Positions 46,294 through 56,585 of a stretch of 64,000 nt of DNA are shown piece after piece. The notes beneath the pieces were generated by a model. The model made no database searches. It was given only the letters and a program-made list of their open reading frames with translations, and was not told where the DNA came from. This stretch comes from Pestalotiopsis fici W106-1 (Eukaryota; Ascomycota; Sordariomycetes; Amphisphaeriales; Sporocadaceae), in contig NW_006917097.1 of NCBI RefSeq assembly GCF_000516985.1, positions 1,674,001 to 1,738,000 on the forward strand. The letters run 5' to 3'. The position numbers were made by a program, and so were the translations under genes. Each line of letters begins with the position of its first letter. Within the stretch, counting starts at the first letter, position 1.

Positions 46294-48097
46294 ATGGCTC
46301 TTTCCGATACAGTGCTGCCCAAAGGGCTTTTACCACTCGCATTGTTGGTGATTGGTGCGCCTGTCCTCGTAAGTATCTCTACCTTGAGCTAAAGTCATCG
46401 TTATAACCCTCCTGCTGATGATCATACAGTTCTTACTATACTACCTAGTTCAGTTTGTTTACAACATCTACTTCCACCCTCTTTCCAAGTATCCAGGTCC
46501 ACGCATCCCTGCTGGCACGTCCTGGTGGGCTGCTGCGTCCTATATTCGAGGCACTACACCAAACGATCTCCTCCAACTGCACAATCGTTATGGGCCTGTT
46601 GTTCGAACTTCCCCCAATGAGCTATCCTACATACAGCCTGCGCAATGGAAGGAAATCTATGGACACAAAGCCTCGGGTCAGCCAGAGTTCACAAAGGACA
46701 AGAAGTATCACTCTGGTCTGGTAGGGCCACCGGTTCTTCTCAATGCTGATCGTGAATACCATGGCTATATTCGTAAGCTTTTGGCACACGGATTCTCCGA
46801 GAGGGCTCTGAGGGACCAGGAAGCCGTCATGCAAGAATACGTTGCGACTCTATTTCGGAAACTCCACGAAGCTTGCCAGGACGGACGTCCCGTCGAGATT
46901 TCTGCTTGGTACAACGTATGTCTACAACCCGCTTGCACTTGGCAATCAACTAACACTCATAGAGTTTATGACTTTTGACTTTATTGGCTTTCTCTGTATG
47001 ATTCTTCTCCTGCTTCACCGGGATTTTCCGCTGATTTTATCCAGCCTTTGGCGAGTCTTTTGACTGCTTAACAAGTAGCCGTATTCACAAATGGATCGAG
47101 ATCTTCTTCAGCTTAGCCAAGCTCATGGCCTTTAACCAAGCCATATCACGTCTACCTCGGCTTATACAACTGCCAGCCAAGCTGTGGGCTATCCCTCCGT
47201 CGGTCAAGTCTGATGTTGCAACTCTAAACCAGCTAAACACGGTGAGCATAGTCTATCTATGCAGAGGTCCTCGGCTTGCTGTTGGCTAACTCACGGTCTA
47301 TTTCAAGGAAAAAACGAGCCATCGAATCAAGTACGAATCAACCGTACCAGATTTTATGGACAAGTTGATCGACGCTTATAAGGACGGAAAGATGTCGTTT
47401 GAACAATTGACTGGCAACGCTTCCATTCTGATCGGTGCCGGCAGTGAGACCACCGCGACAGCCCTCTCTGGTGTGTATTCTATTCACCGATGGAGACGCC
47501 GACTCATTCATGCTAACCCTTGGATCAGGACTTACATACTTGCTCTTGAAGAACCCACGCGTGTATACAAAACTGACCCGCGAGATCCGCAACGCATTTG
47601 CATCTTCCGACGAAATCACCTTTGTCGGCGTCAACCAGTGCAAGTACCTTCTCGCCTGCATCGAGGAAGTCCTACGCGTATATCCTCCATCTCCGCAGCC
47701 CCATCAGCGCATTGTGCCCGCCGGGGGCGCCCTTGTTAATGGCGAGTTCCTGCCCGCCGGCACGGCCGTGAGCATCCCCATCTATGCTGCCTGCATGAGC
47801 CCCGCGAACTGGGCCGAGCCCGAGTCGTTTCTTCCCGAGCGCTGGCTTGGCGGTGAGGACCCGAGGTTCGCCAATGATAAGCGGGATGCCTTTCAGCCGT
47901 TTTCGTATGGTCCGCGCAATTGTATTGGCCGCAATCTCGCCTATGTGGAAATGAAGATTATTGTGGCCAGATTGCTTTGGCACTTTGACTTGCAGAGTGC
48001 AACGGACGAGGATTGGTTGGACCAAAAGGTCTATATGGTATGGGAAAAGTCCCCATTGTGGATAAAACTGGTTCCTGTGAAGTCTGGCAGAATGTGA
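46294..48097 (+). CDS. Cytochrome P450, CYP65/TRI11-like
   Basis: Six exons (46294-46368, 46430-46915, 46965-46995, 47045-47241, 47308-47470 and 47529-48097) give 506 residues with every junction in frame. An N-terminal membrane anchor is split by intron 1 and runs into YFHPLSKYPGPRIPA. The core motifs are intact: AGSETT in helix I (about 307-312), EVLR (about 364-367), PERW, and the haem loop FSYGPRNCIGR with Cys at about 449. The sequence resembles the fungal CYP65-type enzymes (such as the trichothecene C-15 hydroxylase family) that oxidise secondary metabolites at the endoplasmic reticulum; the substrate is unknown. Exon 3 is only 31 bases between two 49-base introns and requires the second AG of an ATAGAG acceptor. 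Confidence 0.9.
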
Positions 48098-48546
48098 GAA
48101 GCTAGAGCTCGAGCTTGATGCATTTGAGCAGTTCGACATGTGCTGAAGCGGCCATGGAGTTGCGGTTACAAATCAAAACCTCCATCACTGGGGATATGGG
48201 TTTAATTTGTTATCCAGACAACTTCAACAAACTAATTTCGATTGAGGCAACCCAAAAGGGCCAAAAGCATGGTGAAAGGGATATTTCGTACATTTGTTTA
48301 TTTCATGAGAATATAACAATGTATTTTGGATTTCATATGATTAATAGGCGATATAAATGTGGGTATACAATAGGTCGGGATATTATGGTTACGGGATTGT
48401 GGTTTGTTTTGACTTCTGCCTATCTAGGCACCAATAAAAACAATGGTAGCCCCCCTATATTTAAATTCTATACTAACGCACATGACAAACTGCGCAGTGT
48501 CCTGATAATCCAGGAATCAACTCAATCCCTTATTCACAAACGAAAA
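48098..48546. other. Intergenic between P450 and kinesin
   Basis: An AT-rich stretch in which the kinesin frame happens to stay open upstream to 48115. It encodes no recognisable motif and is treated as promoter and leader. The interval is short, so the P450 3' end and the kinesin promoter must share it. Confidence 0.5.
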
Positions 48547-50262
48547 ATGGACCAATTCTATCTTGAAAATGTGTCTCAGTACCAGACTTTGCTCAAGGGG
48601 CTCAAACCCCCTTCAGCCCCGGGGACGGTGACGGCCGAGACAAGCAACTCGAAAATGATTGTGAGCGCTCGCATACGGCCAATGCTAGACGAGGACTTTG
48701 CTTCTCGCTTTCCTTGCGCAATCTTTTCGCGGTCGATGCAGAATAATGTCCTAGATCTGCACGATTTGTATAATCACCCCAGTGGACGGCCCCAACTCAG
48801 GGTAAGCGTTACAATTCAGAGGCTCTTTCGCGCCAGCCTTTTTGGGGTTATGCTAACAGCATGTATTACTATAAAGTCTTCGAGTTATCAGATGGACAAG
48901 GTATTTGGCTCGGACACAAAGACGGAGACTATATTCAATAGCCTCGTGGCGAACCTGATATCCTTTGCGTGGCAGGGGGGCACTGGCAGTCTGTTTGCAT
49001 ACGGCCAGACGGGATCTGGCAAGACATTTACCATCAGCCGACTGCAGGCCCTCGTCATAGACACGCTCCTGAGCAAGAATGTCGACGGAACCAAGCAGAT
49101 TTACATGACCATGGTCGAGCTGGCCGGTAACTCGGCCTTTGACCTGCTGAGCGCTCGCAAGTCCGTCATGATCCTCGAGGATGCAGCCGGCGAGACGCAG
49201 ATTTTCGGAGCCCGCGAGCAGCGCATTGAGGACAAGAGCCAAGTGACAGCCCTATTGAGGTCCGCGACCAAGTTGCGCCGGGCCGCGTCCACGTCCAAGA
49301 ACGACGGTTCGTCGCGCTCGCACTCGATCTGCCGCGTCCGCATCGAGGACCCGTCGTCAGATTCCTCATCGCGCCCCGCGGGCTTTCTGTACCTGGTCGA
49401 TCTCGCTGGGTCCGAAGTCGCCCGCGATATCGCGTCTCACAGCGCCGATCGCATGAAGGAGACGCGCGAGATCAATAAGAGTCTATCTACACTCAAGGAC
49501 TGTATTCGTGGGCGAGCCGAGTGGGATGCTGCTGCTGCGGCGGCAGCGGCGGCGGCGGCTGGAGGCAACAGATCCAGCCGGCCAAATAAAAAGAGACCAC
49601 ACATTCCCTTTCGGCACTGCGCCCTGACCAAGGTCCTCAAACATATCTTTGACCCAAACGATAACCGGGACACCCGGACCGTGGTGATTGCCTGCGTAAA
49701 CCCCAACCTCGCCGACGCAAAGTCGAGCAAGAATACTCTTCGCTACGCCGAGATGCTGCGGGTCTTTGTGCCGGTGGACGAGGAGTCCAAGGACGCCAAG
49801 GCGGCTGGCGAACGCGTCTTGACCAGTCGTGATCCTGATCCTGCCGCAGAGTCTATCCCCTTTACCGAGCGCATACGACCGGGCATGGTAATACAATGGA
49901 AGCATTCAGATTCAACGAGCGGCGATGGTGTGGGCAGCAACCCAAGTCGGAATTTTGCGGTTGTGCTGTGTCCCTCTGACGTTGTGGATCGCAACAATGG
50001 TGGCAGTAATGAGTGTCCTCGAGACAATGCAGAGACATCCATGCCTGGATTGGACGACAACGAGACTGCGCAGAATGGGCGCGAGGAGAAATGGCAGTGT
50101 GCTCTACTCATGCCAGGTTTCGAGCCCAGATCCTACGAACTCTGTCTCTGGCAGCAGGTCAGTATAGATATCAGCATGATGGTCAACGAAGTCATCTTGA
50201 GGTACGACCAAGCTACGAGATATTATTACATGGGAGAATTAAATGGACAGACTTGCTCATAG
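48547..50262 (+). CDS. Divergent kinesin motor protein
   Basis: Two exons (48547-48801 and 48877-50262) give 546 residues. The 75-base intron has a GTAAGC donor, a GCTAAC branch and an AAG acceptor. Motor motifs are present: the P-loop FAYGQTGSGKT (P-loop at about 128-135), switch I as NDGSSRSH (about 227-234), switch II as LVDLAGSE (about 258-265), then REINKSLSTLKDCIRG and HIPFRHCALTKVL. The motor is nearest in feel to kinesin-13-like motors. Oddities: a run of 11 alanines interrupts the segment after the relay helix (49531-49563), the motor starts only about 35 residues after the ATG, and no coiled coil follows. Instead a compact C-terminal region of about 170 residues begins PFTERIRPGMVIQW. 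I choose the ATG at 48547 because the longer upstream frame has no homologous look. Confidence 0.78.
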   Translation: MDQFYLENVSQYQTLLKGLKPPSAPGTVTAETSNSKMIVSARIRPMLDEDFASRFPCAIFSRSMQNNVLDLHDLYNHPSGRPQLRVSVTIQRLFRASLFGVMLTACITIKSSSYQMDKVFGSDTKTETIFNSLVANLISFAWQGGTGSLFAYGQTGSGKTFTISRLQALVIDTLLSKNVDGTKQIYMTMVELAGNSAFDLLSARKSVMILEDAAGETQIFGAREQRIEDKSQVTALLRSATKLRRAASTSKNDGSSRSHSICRVRIEDPSSDSSSRPAGFLYLVDLAGSEVARDIASHSADRMKETREINKSLSTLKDCIRGRAEWDAAAAAAAAAAAGGNRSSRPNKKRPHIPFRHCALTKVLKHIFDPNDNRDTRTVVIACVNPNLADAKSSKNTLRYAEMLRVFVPVDEESKDAKAAGERVLTSRDPDPAAESIPFTERIRPGMVIQWKHSDSTSGDGVGSNPSRNFAVVLCPSDVVDRNNGGSNECPRDNAETSMPGLDDNETAQNGREEKWQCALLMPGFEPRSYELCLWQQVSIDISMMVNEVILRYDQATRYYYMGELNGQTCS

Positions 50263-50385
50263 ACATGGTTATTGGTCATGTATATCCCTTTAAGAAGCAA
50301 CGATGGCGAAAAATTAGATTCGCTCAAGATTCTCTATATCTATGTCTAATGAAAGTAGATGCGACGCTATGAAGGACTACTGCAT

Positions 50386-51589
50386 TTATTGGTCGGGCAT
50401 CCAACCAGAGATGGGATTGTTGCCTGGCAAAGCATCAACCCACTCGTCACCTGGATCCGGATATTGTGCCTTGATCGGACACTTGTCATCCTTGTTCAAG
50501 CCACCAGGAATGTTTGGGCAATCCTCCATATCATTGCCGTCGGGGCCATTGCTGCGATCGCCGACATCGCAGGTATCAATGATTGCCTGCAGCGTCTGCT
50601 CGTCCCAGCCCGAGATGAAGTCGCCGTGCGAGCTGAAGCCCGTATTGTCCCCGTTGGACAGCACAAAAGGCTGGTGGTGGCCGTCGCGGATCCATTGGCT
50701 GTCAAACTGCGCCGTGTCGTAGTACACCTCGTAGAATAAATGTGGGACGTGAATGTAGCCCTTGGGACAGTTGACCTTGTCGCTGCCGGGTGAAATGGGC
50801 GTCGGAAATACCATGTTGTTGGCATAGTCCTCGGTGCCGACGCTGGGATCGTAGCAAGACGGAAAATGAATGTCCTGACGCAGTGGCGAGTTGTCGGCGT
50901 CACAGTTGACTACCGGAAAGCCCGCACCGGATTGCCGATTACTCGGATCTTGGATGCCGGCGTGACTGCCGTCGCTGCCCGCAGGATAGTGATCTACTGC
51001 GTTCTTCGTAGGGCAGGTCCACTGGACGGGCTGGATGGTGCCCTTGGACGGGTCGAGTTGGATGCTGCCAGTGGCTGGCGGGAGACGTGTGGAGGCGTTA
51101 CCGCTGACCATCTTGAACCCTGGGGGGAAGGCTTTGATCTCATCATCGGTGGCCTCGAAGCTGTGAGACTAACATTAGTATACATGGCCTACGTCTACTA
51201 GATCTCGGACACTCTCATGGATGCGAAACTTACAAGTAGTAGACGTTCATGTAATACAAGGGAACCTTTTTAAATTTGCCTCCCTTGCGAAACCAGAGCG
51301 TAGAGACCCAGTAGTTGGACTTGTCGTTCTTGATCTTGGCATTGGTACAATTTGAATGCAGGAGCTGGTCGCCAGTCACCGTCAAGTCGAAGTTGCTTCC
51401 TCCCATGATGCCATGGGTGTGGGATGAGTCCGAGCCGGGGAAGACGATGGGGTCCATGCGACCCGCACTGCTGAAGCTGCCGGGCGCATTGTTGAACCGG
51501 AGGACGGCAAAGGTTTTCTGTGCTTTGCCTTGAACAGCATGGACTGCCGCGGCATACATGACCAGGAAGGATGCAATGTTGAGTCTCAT
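50386..51589 (-). CDS. Secreted DUF1996 protein
   Basis: Two exons (51234-51589 and 50386-51160) encode 376 residues; the 72-base intron starts GTAAGT, ends ACAG, and joins MNVYY|FFEATDDEIKAFPPG in frame. An N-terminal signal peptide is clear (MRLNIASFLVMYAAAVHAVQG, cut near residues 18-21). DUF1996 hallmarks follow: RFNNAPGSFSS, RMDPIVFPG, SHTHGIMGGSNF, then WTCPTKN, CDADNSPLRQDIHFPSCYD, and CPKGYIHVPHLFYEVYYDT. Six or more cysteines suggest disulfides. The family is secreted or cell-wall associated in fungi, with no firmly known reaction. The gene is convergent with the kinesin, the two stops being about 125 bases apart. Confidence 0.9.
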
Positions 51590-51712
51590 GATGGCTTCTG
51601 AGGAGTCGTAGATTTTAAGGCTGATGGTTGTGTCGTGTCGTGCTATGCTGTGTAAGTAGAGTATTACTTGAGAACAATGGTGATATTCGAAATGTATTCG
51701 GCACAAGAATTC

Positions 51713-51721
51713 TTATTTATA
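51713..51721 (-). promoter_or_regulatory. TATA box of the DUF1996 gene
   Basis: On the minus strand the sequence reads TATAAATAA, about 125 bases before the start codon at 51589. The position and match make a core promoter likely. Confidence 0.45.
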
Positions 51722-52555
51722 CTATGCCGCAGAGATTGATTTGTGGAAGGTACGTGAATAACGAATGACTTTGGCCTCTACAGTCGCATTTGAGAATAAT
51801 TGACATGTCATTCAACATACATGTTGGATCTTATACTTCCATTTCTATCCCAACGTATCACTGCACCAATTTTTAGGAGAATCGTGAGAGGTCCGATTGT
51901 TAATCACTTCAGATGCGGATATATATCAATGAGCTTTGAGCCCTATGATGATATTTGAGTCATAGTGTATGGGATTTCGAATCATGTACGCATTGCACAG
52001 GGGTAACAAGATTGGATGAGCACCGAAATAATTACAATAGTAGCAGATTCACCGGGCGCTTCCTGAATCACGAACCGCTAGACAAATTGCACCTCTTTCC
52101 CCTCTGCATAGGTAGTAATCAAACGCCGCTCCTTGATTGCCACTATGCTGCGTCTTTGTTGCCAGTCCTTGAACCACACATAAGGAGAGACAATGGATCA
52201 TTGAGATTTCGTTGGGATTCGATCCACAAGCGAGACGCATATGTGGAACAATGTGCAATCAATTTCATTGTTATGGGCATTTTGGTTATAACGTCACATT
52301 TTTATGCGCAATGCCCACACAGTGAATTGGAAGCATCAATCTTCATCTCGAGTCACAGCTGAGAACGTACCTAGGCGGCAATCTTGTTTTCTTCTGCCAC
52401 CTTCGACCAAGATTCTTCGCCATATAGATTGCTGGCCCAATCTTTCGATCACCGACTGTACATTGTTGATCTAGCGACAGGCTCCTGGTTCCGAAGGTGA
52501 GTATTGCTTTTCATTCATTGTTTTCGTCTTGGTAATATTCTGCGCGGGGGTCAAC
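51722..52555. other. Intergenic, no supported gene
   Basis: This is divergent space between the DUF1996 gene and the Cys/His-rich gene. A GGTGAGT donor-like site at about 52495 could start a 5' UTR intron of the next gene. Frames inside are not supported. Confidence 0.5.
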
Positions 52556-53269
52556 ATGTGCCGTCGAGTCTTGTATCATCACATGCACTGCGATGTTCGG
52601 CAGCCAATGACAGTACCAAATGGAATCATAGGAGCCGAGGCTGGCGTCTATGAGAACCCTTTGCGCACATTTCATCATCGCTGCGAAATAGATGTCCGGG
52701 TACACGAGCCCGTGCATTCAGTGTTGCTGGATCTGCCTGCAGTAAAGTGTGAGTACCACAGCTGCTGTCTGGTCGTGGAGGAGGTCCTCTACTGCTCTGA
52801 AGGGGACCAGGTGCTGAATGATGGCGAGGACTTTGAGCCGGAGATGTGCGACTGCTATGCTCTAGAGCACCGCCATGAGCAGATCCACCAGCGCTGCTTC
52901 GGAGACGCCTGCCAAGGACGAATGTGTCTACACAACTTGACCAACGGTGCCAACGATGCTAAAGACCAATGGCCAGGTCTAGAAGAGGTGATATGGTACG
53001 AGACATGGGACCCGGTCTACACCCGACCGGTCGAGCTGCGGGCAAAGTGGGAAGACCATCTCTTTAGGCGCATGGCGAAACTAACTACCATGAACAACGA
53101 CCTCCTGATTCATGCGGCAGTGCTGCACGATATCAGTCGAGATGTCTCTCTTGGCAACTCACCTCACATCCAAGCAGCTGCGAAAAACTTTCTTCGGTGC
53201 AATAAAAGGGTACAGAAGCAGCAGAGGCGAATAGAACGACGGTTCAGGTGGGCACAAGGCAGAAACTGA
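52556..53269 (+). CDS. Cys/His-rich protein, unknown function
   Basis: An intronless 237-residue protein starting MCRRVLYHHMHCDVRQPM. Cysteines and histidines are concentrated in the first half (C2, H8, H9, H11, C12, then FHHRCEI, CEYHSCC, MCDCYALEHRHEQIHQRC), a pattern that suggests metal binding or a set of disulfides. There is no signal peptide, so an intracellular metal-binding role is the more natural reading. The second half contains VIWYETWDPVYTRPVELRAKW and ends in a strongly basic helix (RVQKQQRRIERRFR). I do not recognise a named family. The ATG at 52556 is the first in frame; the frame is open for a few codons upstream from a TTG. Confidence 0.6.
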   Translation: MCRRVLYHHMHCDVRQPMTVPNGIIGAEAGVYENPLRTFHHRCEIDVRVHEPVHSVLLDLPAVKCEYHSCCLVVEEVLYCSEGDQVLNDGEDFEPEMCDCYALEHRHEQIHQRCFGDACQGRMCLHNLTNGANDAKDQWPGLEEVIWYETWDPVYTRPVELRAKWEDHLFRRMAKLTTMNNDLLIHAAVLHDISRDVSLGNSPHIQAAAKNFLRCNKRVQKQQRRIERRFRWAQGRN

Positions 53270-54123
53270 GTACTTGCTTCGCTCCATGTCACACTTGGAT
53301 ATGTTTTCGCTTTCGCTATAAATAAGCTTCTTAGTATAATAAATATTTGTTTCCGTGACCATCACATTTACCATCAACATTGAATTCCCTCTTCATTAAT
53401 GCATCTCTGTCGCCAATATCTGTACTATTGATGATAGGCTCTGTCAAAATAACTAATGGCGAGGTAGCCGCTGAAGAAGTACATGAAAGCGGAACACGGG
53501 AAAATGGTGAGACAAATACCAAGTCAAACACTCGTCATACGCTTGTCATAGAAGATAGTCATCTTTCTAGTTAACCAATTCCATGATACCACAGACGATA
53601 TCTCATCGCTAAAGGAATTGTACTATCTTGTCAAAGCCAGTACTTTTCTATTCGATCAAACGTTCCTAGTCCATCAGAAATTACTCGTAAAATCATGGTC
53701 AGGCCAACACAAAATAGCAAACCATAGTCAACGTTCAGCGTGTTGGCAGCCACGCTGACATGATTTAAGTTCAACCAGGCTAGACACGATTGAGACACGC
53801 CCCTATGGAGAGCCAGCCCCAGCACATCGCTAACACCGACGTTTTCTGATTGGACCATTGTAGAGGAACTGGACCAGTCTATTCTTCTTGGGAGTGAAAC
53901 AATTTGAAAGGGCTGCTGGTCACGGCCGATCCGAGTATGCTCATGAGTGTTCTAGCGGGAAAAGACCACAGCTCATCTAGAACGTTTCTACTTCGAGACA
54001 ACCCAAGCTGTATCTGATAAATATCCAGAACCTCCAGAATCGTAACTTTGGCCTATTCTGGATTCACCACTTTTCAAATCATCTCTGAGTGAAGATGATC
54101 GGACCCAGCTGAGAACCATAAGA
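53270..54123. other. Intergenic, no supported gene
   Basis: AT-rich DNA with short frames on both strands and no motif. It likely contains the promoter of the hemerythrin-like gene. Confidence 0.5.
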
Positions 54124-55230
54124 ATGTCTGTGACAAGTACTTCGACGCAGCGGTCGACGCCATCACGGAGTGGAACAGTCAGCTCGGACAGAAGCACCTC
54201 GTCCAAGGCATCTTCAGTGGCTGGTCCCGACTCGACACCTTCGGCCGCTGCCAAGAGGCAGGCTGAAGCTGTTCGCGGAACATGGGCAGATCAGCCATTC
54301 TCTCTACTGAAGAGTCCTTCAGTCGCACACGATGTATGCCATGCAAACCCAAGCAGACACTGCGCCGACGAGATATCATACCAGGGTACAGTGCTGACTC
54401 GCTTGTAGGCCCGACACCCAGCTGTGTTTGTCGCCAATGACATGACACATCAACACAATGCGGCGCTACGAGGACTGAATGCCATCTATCTACAGGCACC
54501 TCATCTGCAGGACCTCCAAGACATTACAGACCTATTGTTCTTAGTGCAATGCTGGGGGCTCTGGGTTCAATACTACGATAATCTCAGACGGAATAGCATA
54601 TTTCCCCAGTTCGAGGAGGCTCTCCAAAAGCCAGGATTCCTTTTGGCCCGAATTCAGGAGGAGACTGATTTCATACCTTCTCTAGACCGCCTTCTCCACT
54701 ATGTGCAGGAAACCCACGCGCAAGTCGAGACATATGATGCCGGAATCTTTCAAGGCCTGATAAACGACGTCGGTGTGCCTTTCCGATCGCACCTCGCCGA
54801 CACAATTTCCATCCTTCTTGAAATCCCTTGGCTCTGCGACCAGATGAACTCGCCCGAGGCCAAATTCAAGGCCGGCCGCATCTCGCAAATCTACCGCAAG
54901 ATTGACAAGGAGGCCAGCGGGGCCATGGACATGCACATTGTCCCGCCCATGCTCATGCGGATGCGCGATACCACATCTGCTGGGGGGAGAAACTGGCCGG
55001 GAGTGTCGCTCATTGCACTGCACACCATTGACAAGACGCTGTCAAGAACGCACGCGGGGGCGTGGAGGTTTCTCCCATGTGACGTCTGGGGAAAGCCAAG
55101 AGAGCTTCCGTTCTTGGGTCAGGATGTAGGGAAAAGCAAAAAAGTCACCATCAAGATCGTGAGGGTAGAGTCTGAAGTACCATCGAGATCACCTACTCAG
55201 GGGCACGAACAGGAACAAGCCATGATCTAG
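54124..55230 (+). CDS. Hemerythrin-like (HHE) protein with lost ligands
   Basis: Two exons (54124-54333 and 54409-55230) give 343 residues; the 75-base intron (GTATGC donor, TAG acceptor) is phase 0 and joins SVAHD to ARHPAVFVANDM. A Ser/Thr-rich N-terminus leads to TWADQPFSLL, and then a helical domain whose pattern matches fungal hemerythrin-like proteins: NDMTHQHNAALRGLNAIYLQ, DITDLLFLVQCW, IFPQFEEALQKPG, GLINDVGVPFRSHLADTI. In that family the second helix normally reads HHH/D-xx-E before FP. Here it is VQYYDNLRRNSIFP (about 123-136), so several expected iron ligands are replaced. H84, H86 and the RSHL histidine remain. Oxygen or iron binding is therefore doubtful. The gene is convergent with a bZIP factor. 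Confidence 0.75.
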
Positions 55231-55477
55231 TTTGGTGTGTTTCAAGCCACACTGGTGTTCCGATAATCAACTATGGGCAGGGGCAATGTAGTAGGAAAGA
55301 CGCGCGTCAACAACTGCGAATAGTAATGTTTGTGGTCAAAGAATATAGTGGGGTTATATAGATGGGTTACATAGAGAAAATATACAGACATTTTGCGTTT
55401 ACAAAGAACAAAACGAAGGATCCGTCCTCTGATCATGCCGTCATGATGGTCTTGCTTCAGCTCCGCCGTCTTTGCAA

Positions 55478-56585
55478 TCATTGCCGAAGTAGACTTGTCC
55501 CGACGGCCCACCGCTGAGCTGCTTCTACAACATGCTCGATGCGCCATCTCGGCCCTGCACCGTAACATATCGCCTGAAATGCCAATTCCCTCACAAACTC
55601 CCTTGTAACTGCAGCCCATGAATCGGTAGCCGTGCCGGCCAGCGCCGCCTCGAGCTGTGCAAACCTGTCACCGAGCTCGCAACGCAGACAGTCGGCAACA
55701 TCAAACGCCGTAAAGAGTAGATTGCTGTCCGATGGGGCGCAGTTTTGCACAATGGTCATCATCACTACCTTGGCCATCCACGGGTCATGACCCTGATTCT
55801 CATCGCCCGCCATGAAGCCTTGCTTCCGGTACATGAGGCGGCCGCGAAGGACGCAGAGCACATCATCAATGGTGACATACTGGAGCGTCTTGCCAAAAGC
55901 CCGAGATGAGTCCTTGTTCAAGTGCAACGAAGAAGCGGCCTCGCGCAGTGCTTTCGCCGACGCGTAGCTGTACGCTATGGCGATCCAATGGATCTGGCCG
56001 GCGACAGAGTAGGCCGCGGGTCCGAGGTAGGGAGCTATCTCCTCTGGAGCGCCCGTGATCTTGAGGGCCAAGTCATTGCTAGGTGATGGAAGAAGATTGG
56101 CGGCCTCGAAATTGTTCTGATGCGACCAATCGTCTACTGGCCCAATGACATCTTCCTCACATACTGGCGATTTGGGGGCTGCTTCTATTGATGAATCTGC
56201 CGCTTCGTTGCTGGAAGGATTTGACTCGACCCTGCCGACGACTTTTGAGCCCTGACGACCCGTACCGGCTAATATCTGCGCATCTTCAATGGCGTGGCCC
56301 AAGGCTGTCTGGTTCCCGGCAGCCGCAGCACTGATGGCAGCAATCGCATCGCGAAACTTTTGATTTTCATCCTTGAGGATCCTGATGGTATCTATTTGCT
56401 TTTGTCTAAAGGCTCGCTGTGCTAGTCTTCCCTTTTCGCGACGTTTCTAGGTTCAGGCAAGCTGATCAGCACATGCGTATCTCCATTTGTAAGCCGGAGA
56501 AGTGGGTTGAGATTGAGCCTACCTTGGTCCCCTCTGGACTCGAGTCCAAGGGATTCCCAACATCTCTTGCTCTTTTACTCATCAT
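55478..56585 (-). CDS. bZIP transcription factor
   Basis: Two exons (56523-56585 and 55478-56446) encode 343 residues; the 76-base intron (GTAGGC donor, TAG acceptor) is phase 0. Exon 1 gives MMSKRARDVGNPLDSSPEG and the junction leads straight into the basic region KRREKGRLAQRAFRQKQID, a typical fungal bZIP signature with the NxxAQxxFR-like core. A short zipper follows (IRILKDENQKF). The C-terminal half contains PSNDLALKITGAPEEI and a helical ligand-binding-like domain, similar to many fungal bZIP proteins of the DUF3425 type. A second ATG is adjacent (MM). Such factors often control nearby accessory genes or stress responses; no target site was established here. Confidence 0.85.

Noticed and set aside
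48115..48546. Upstream extension of the kinesin by 144 residues
   Set aside because: The frame is open, but the sequence is AT-rich, has no kinesin-like motif and is preceded only by a TTG start; the ATG at 48547 suits the motor.
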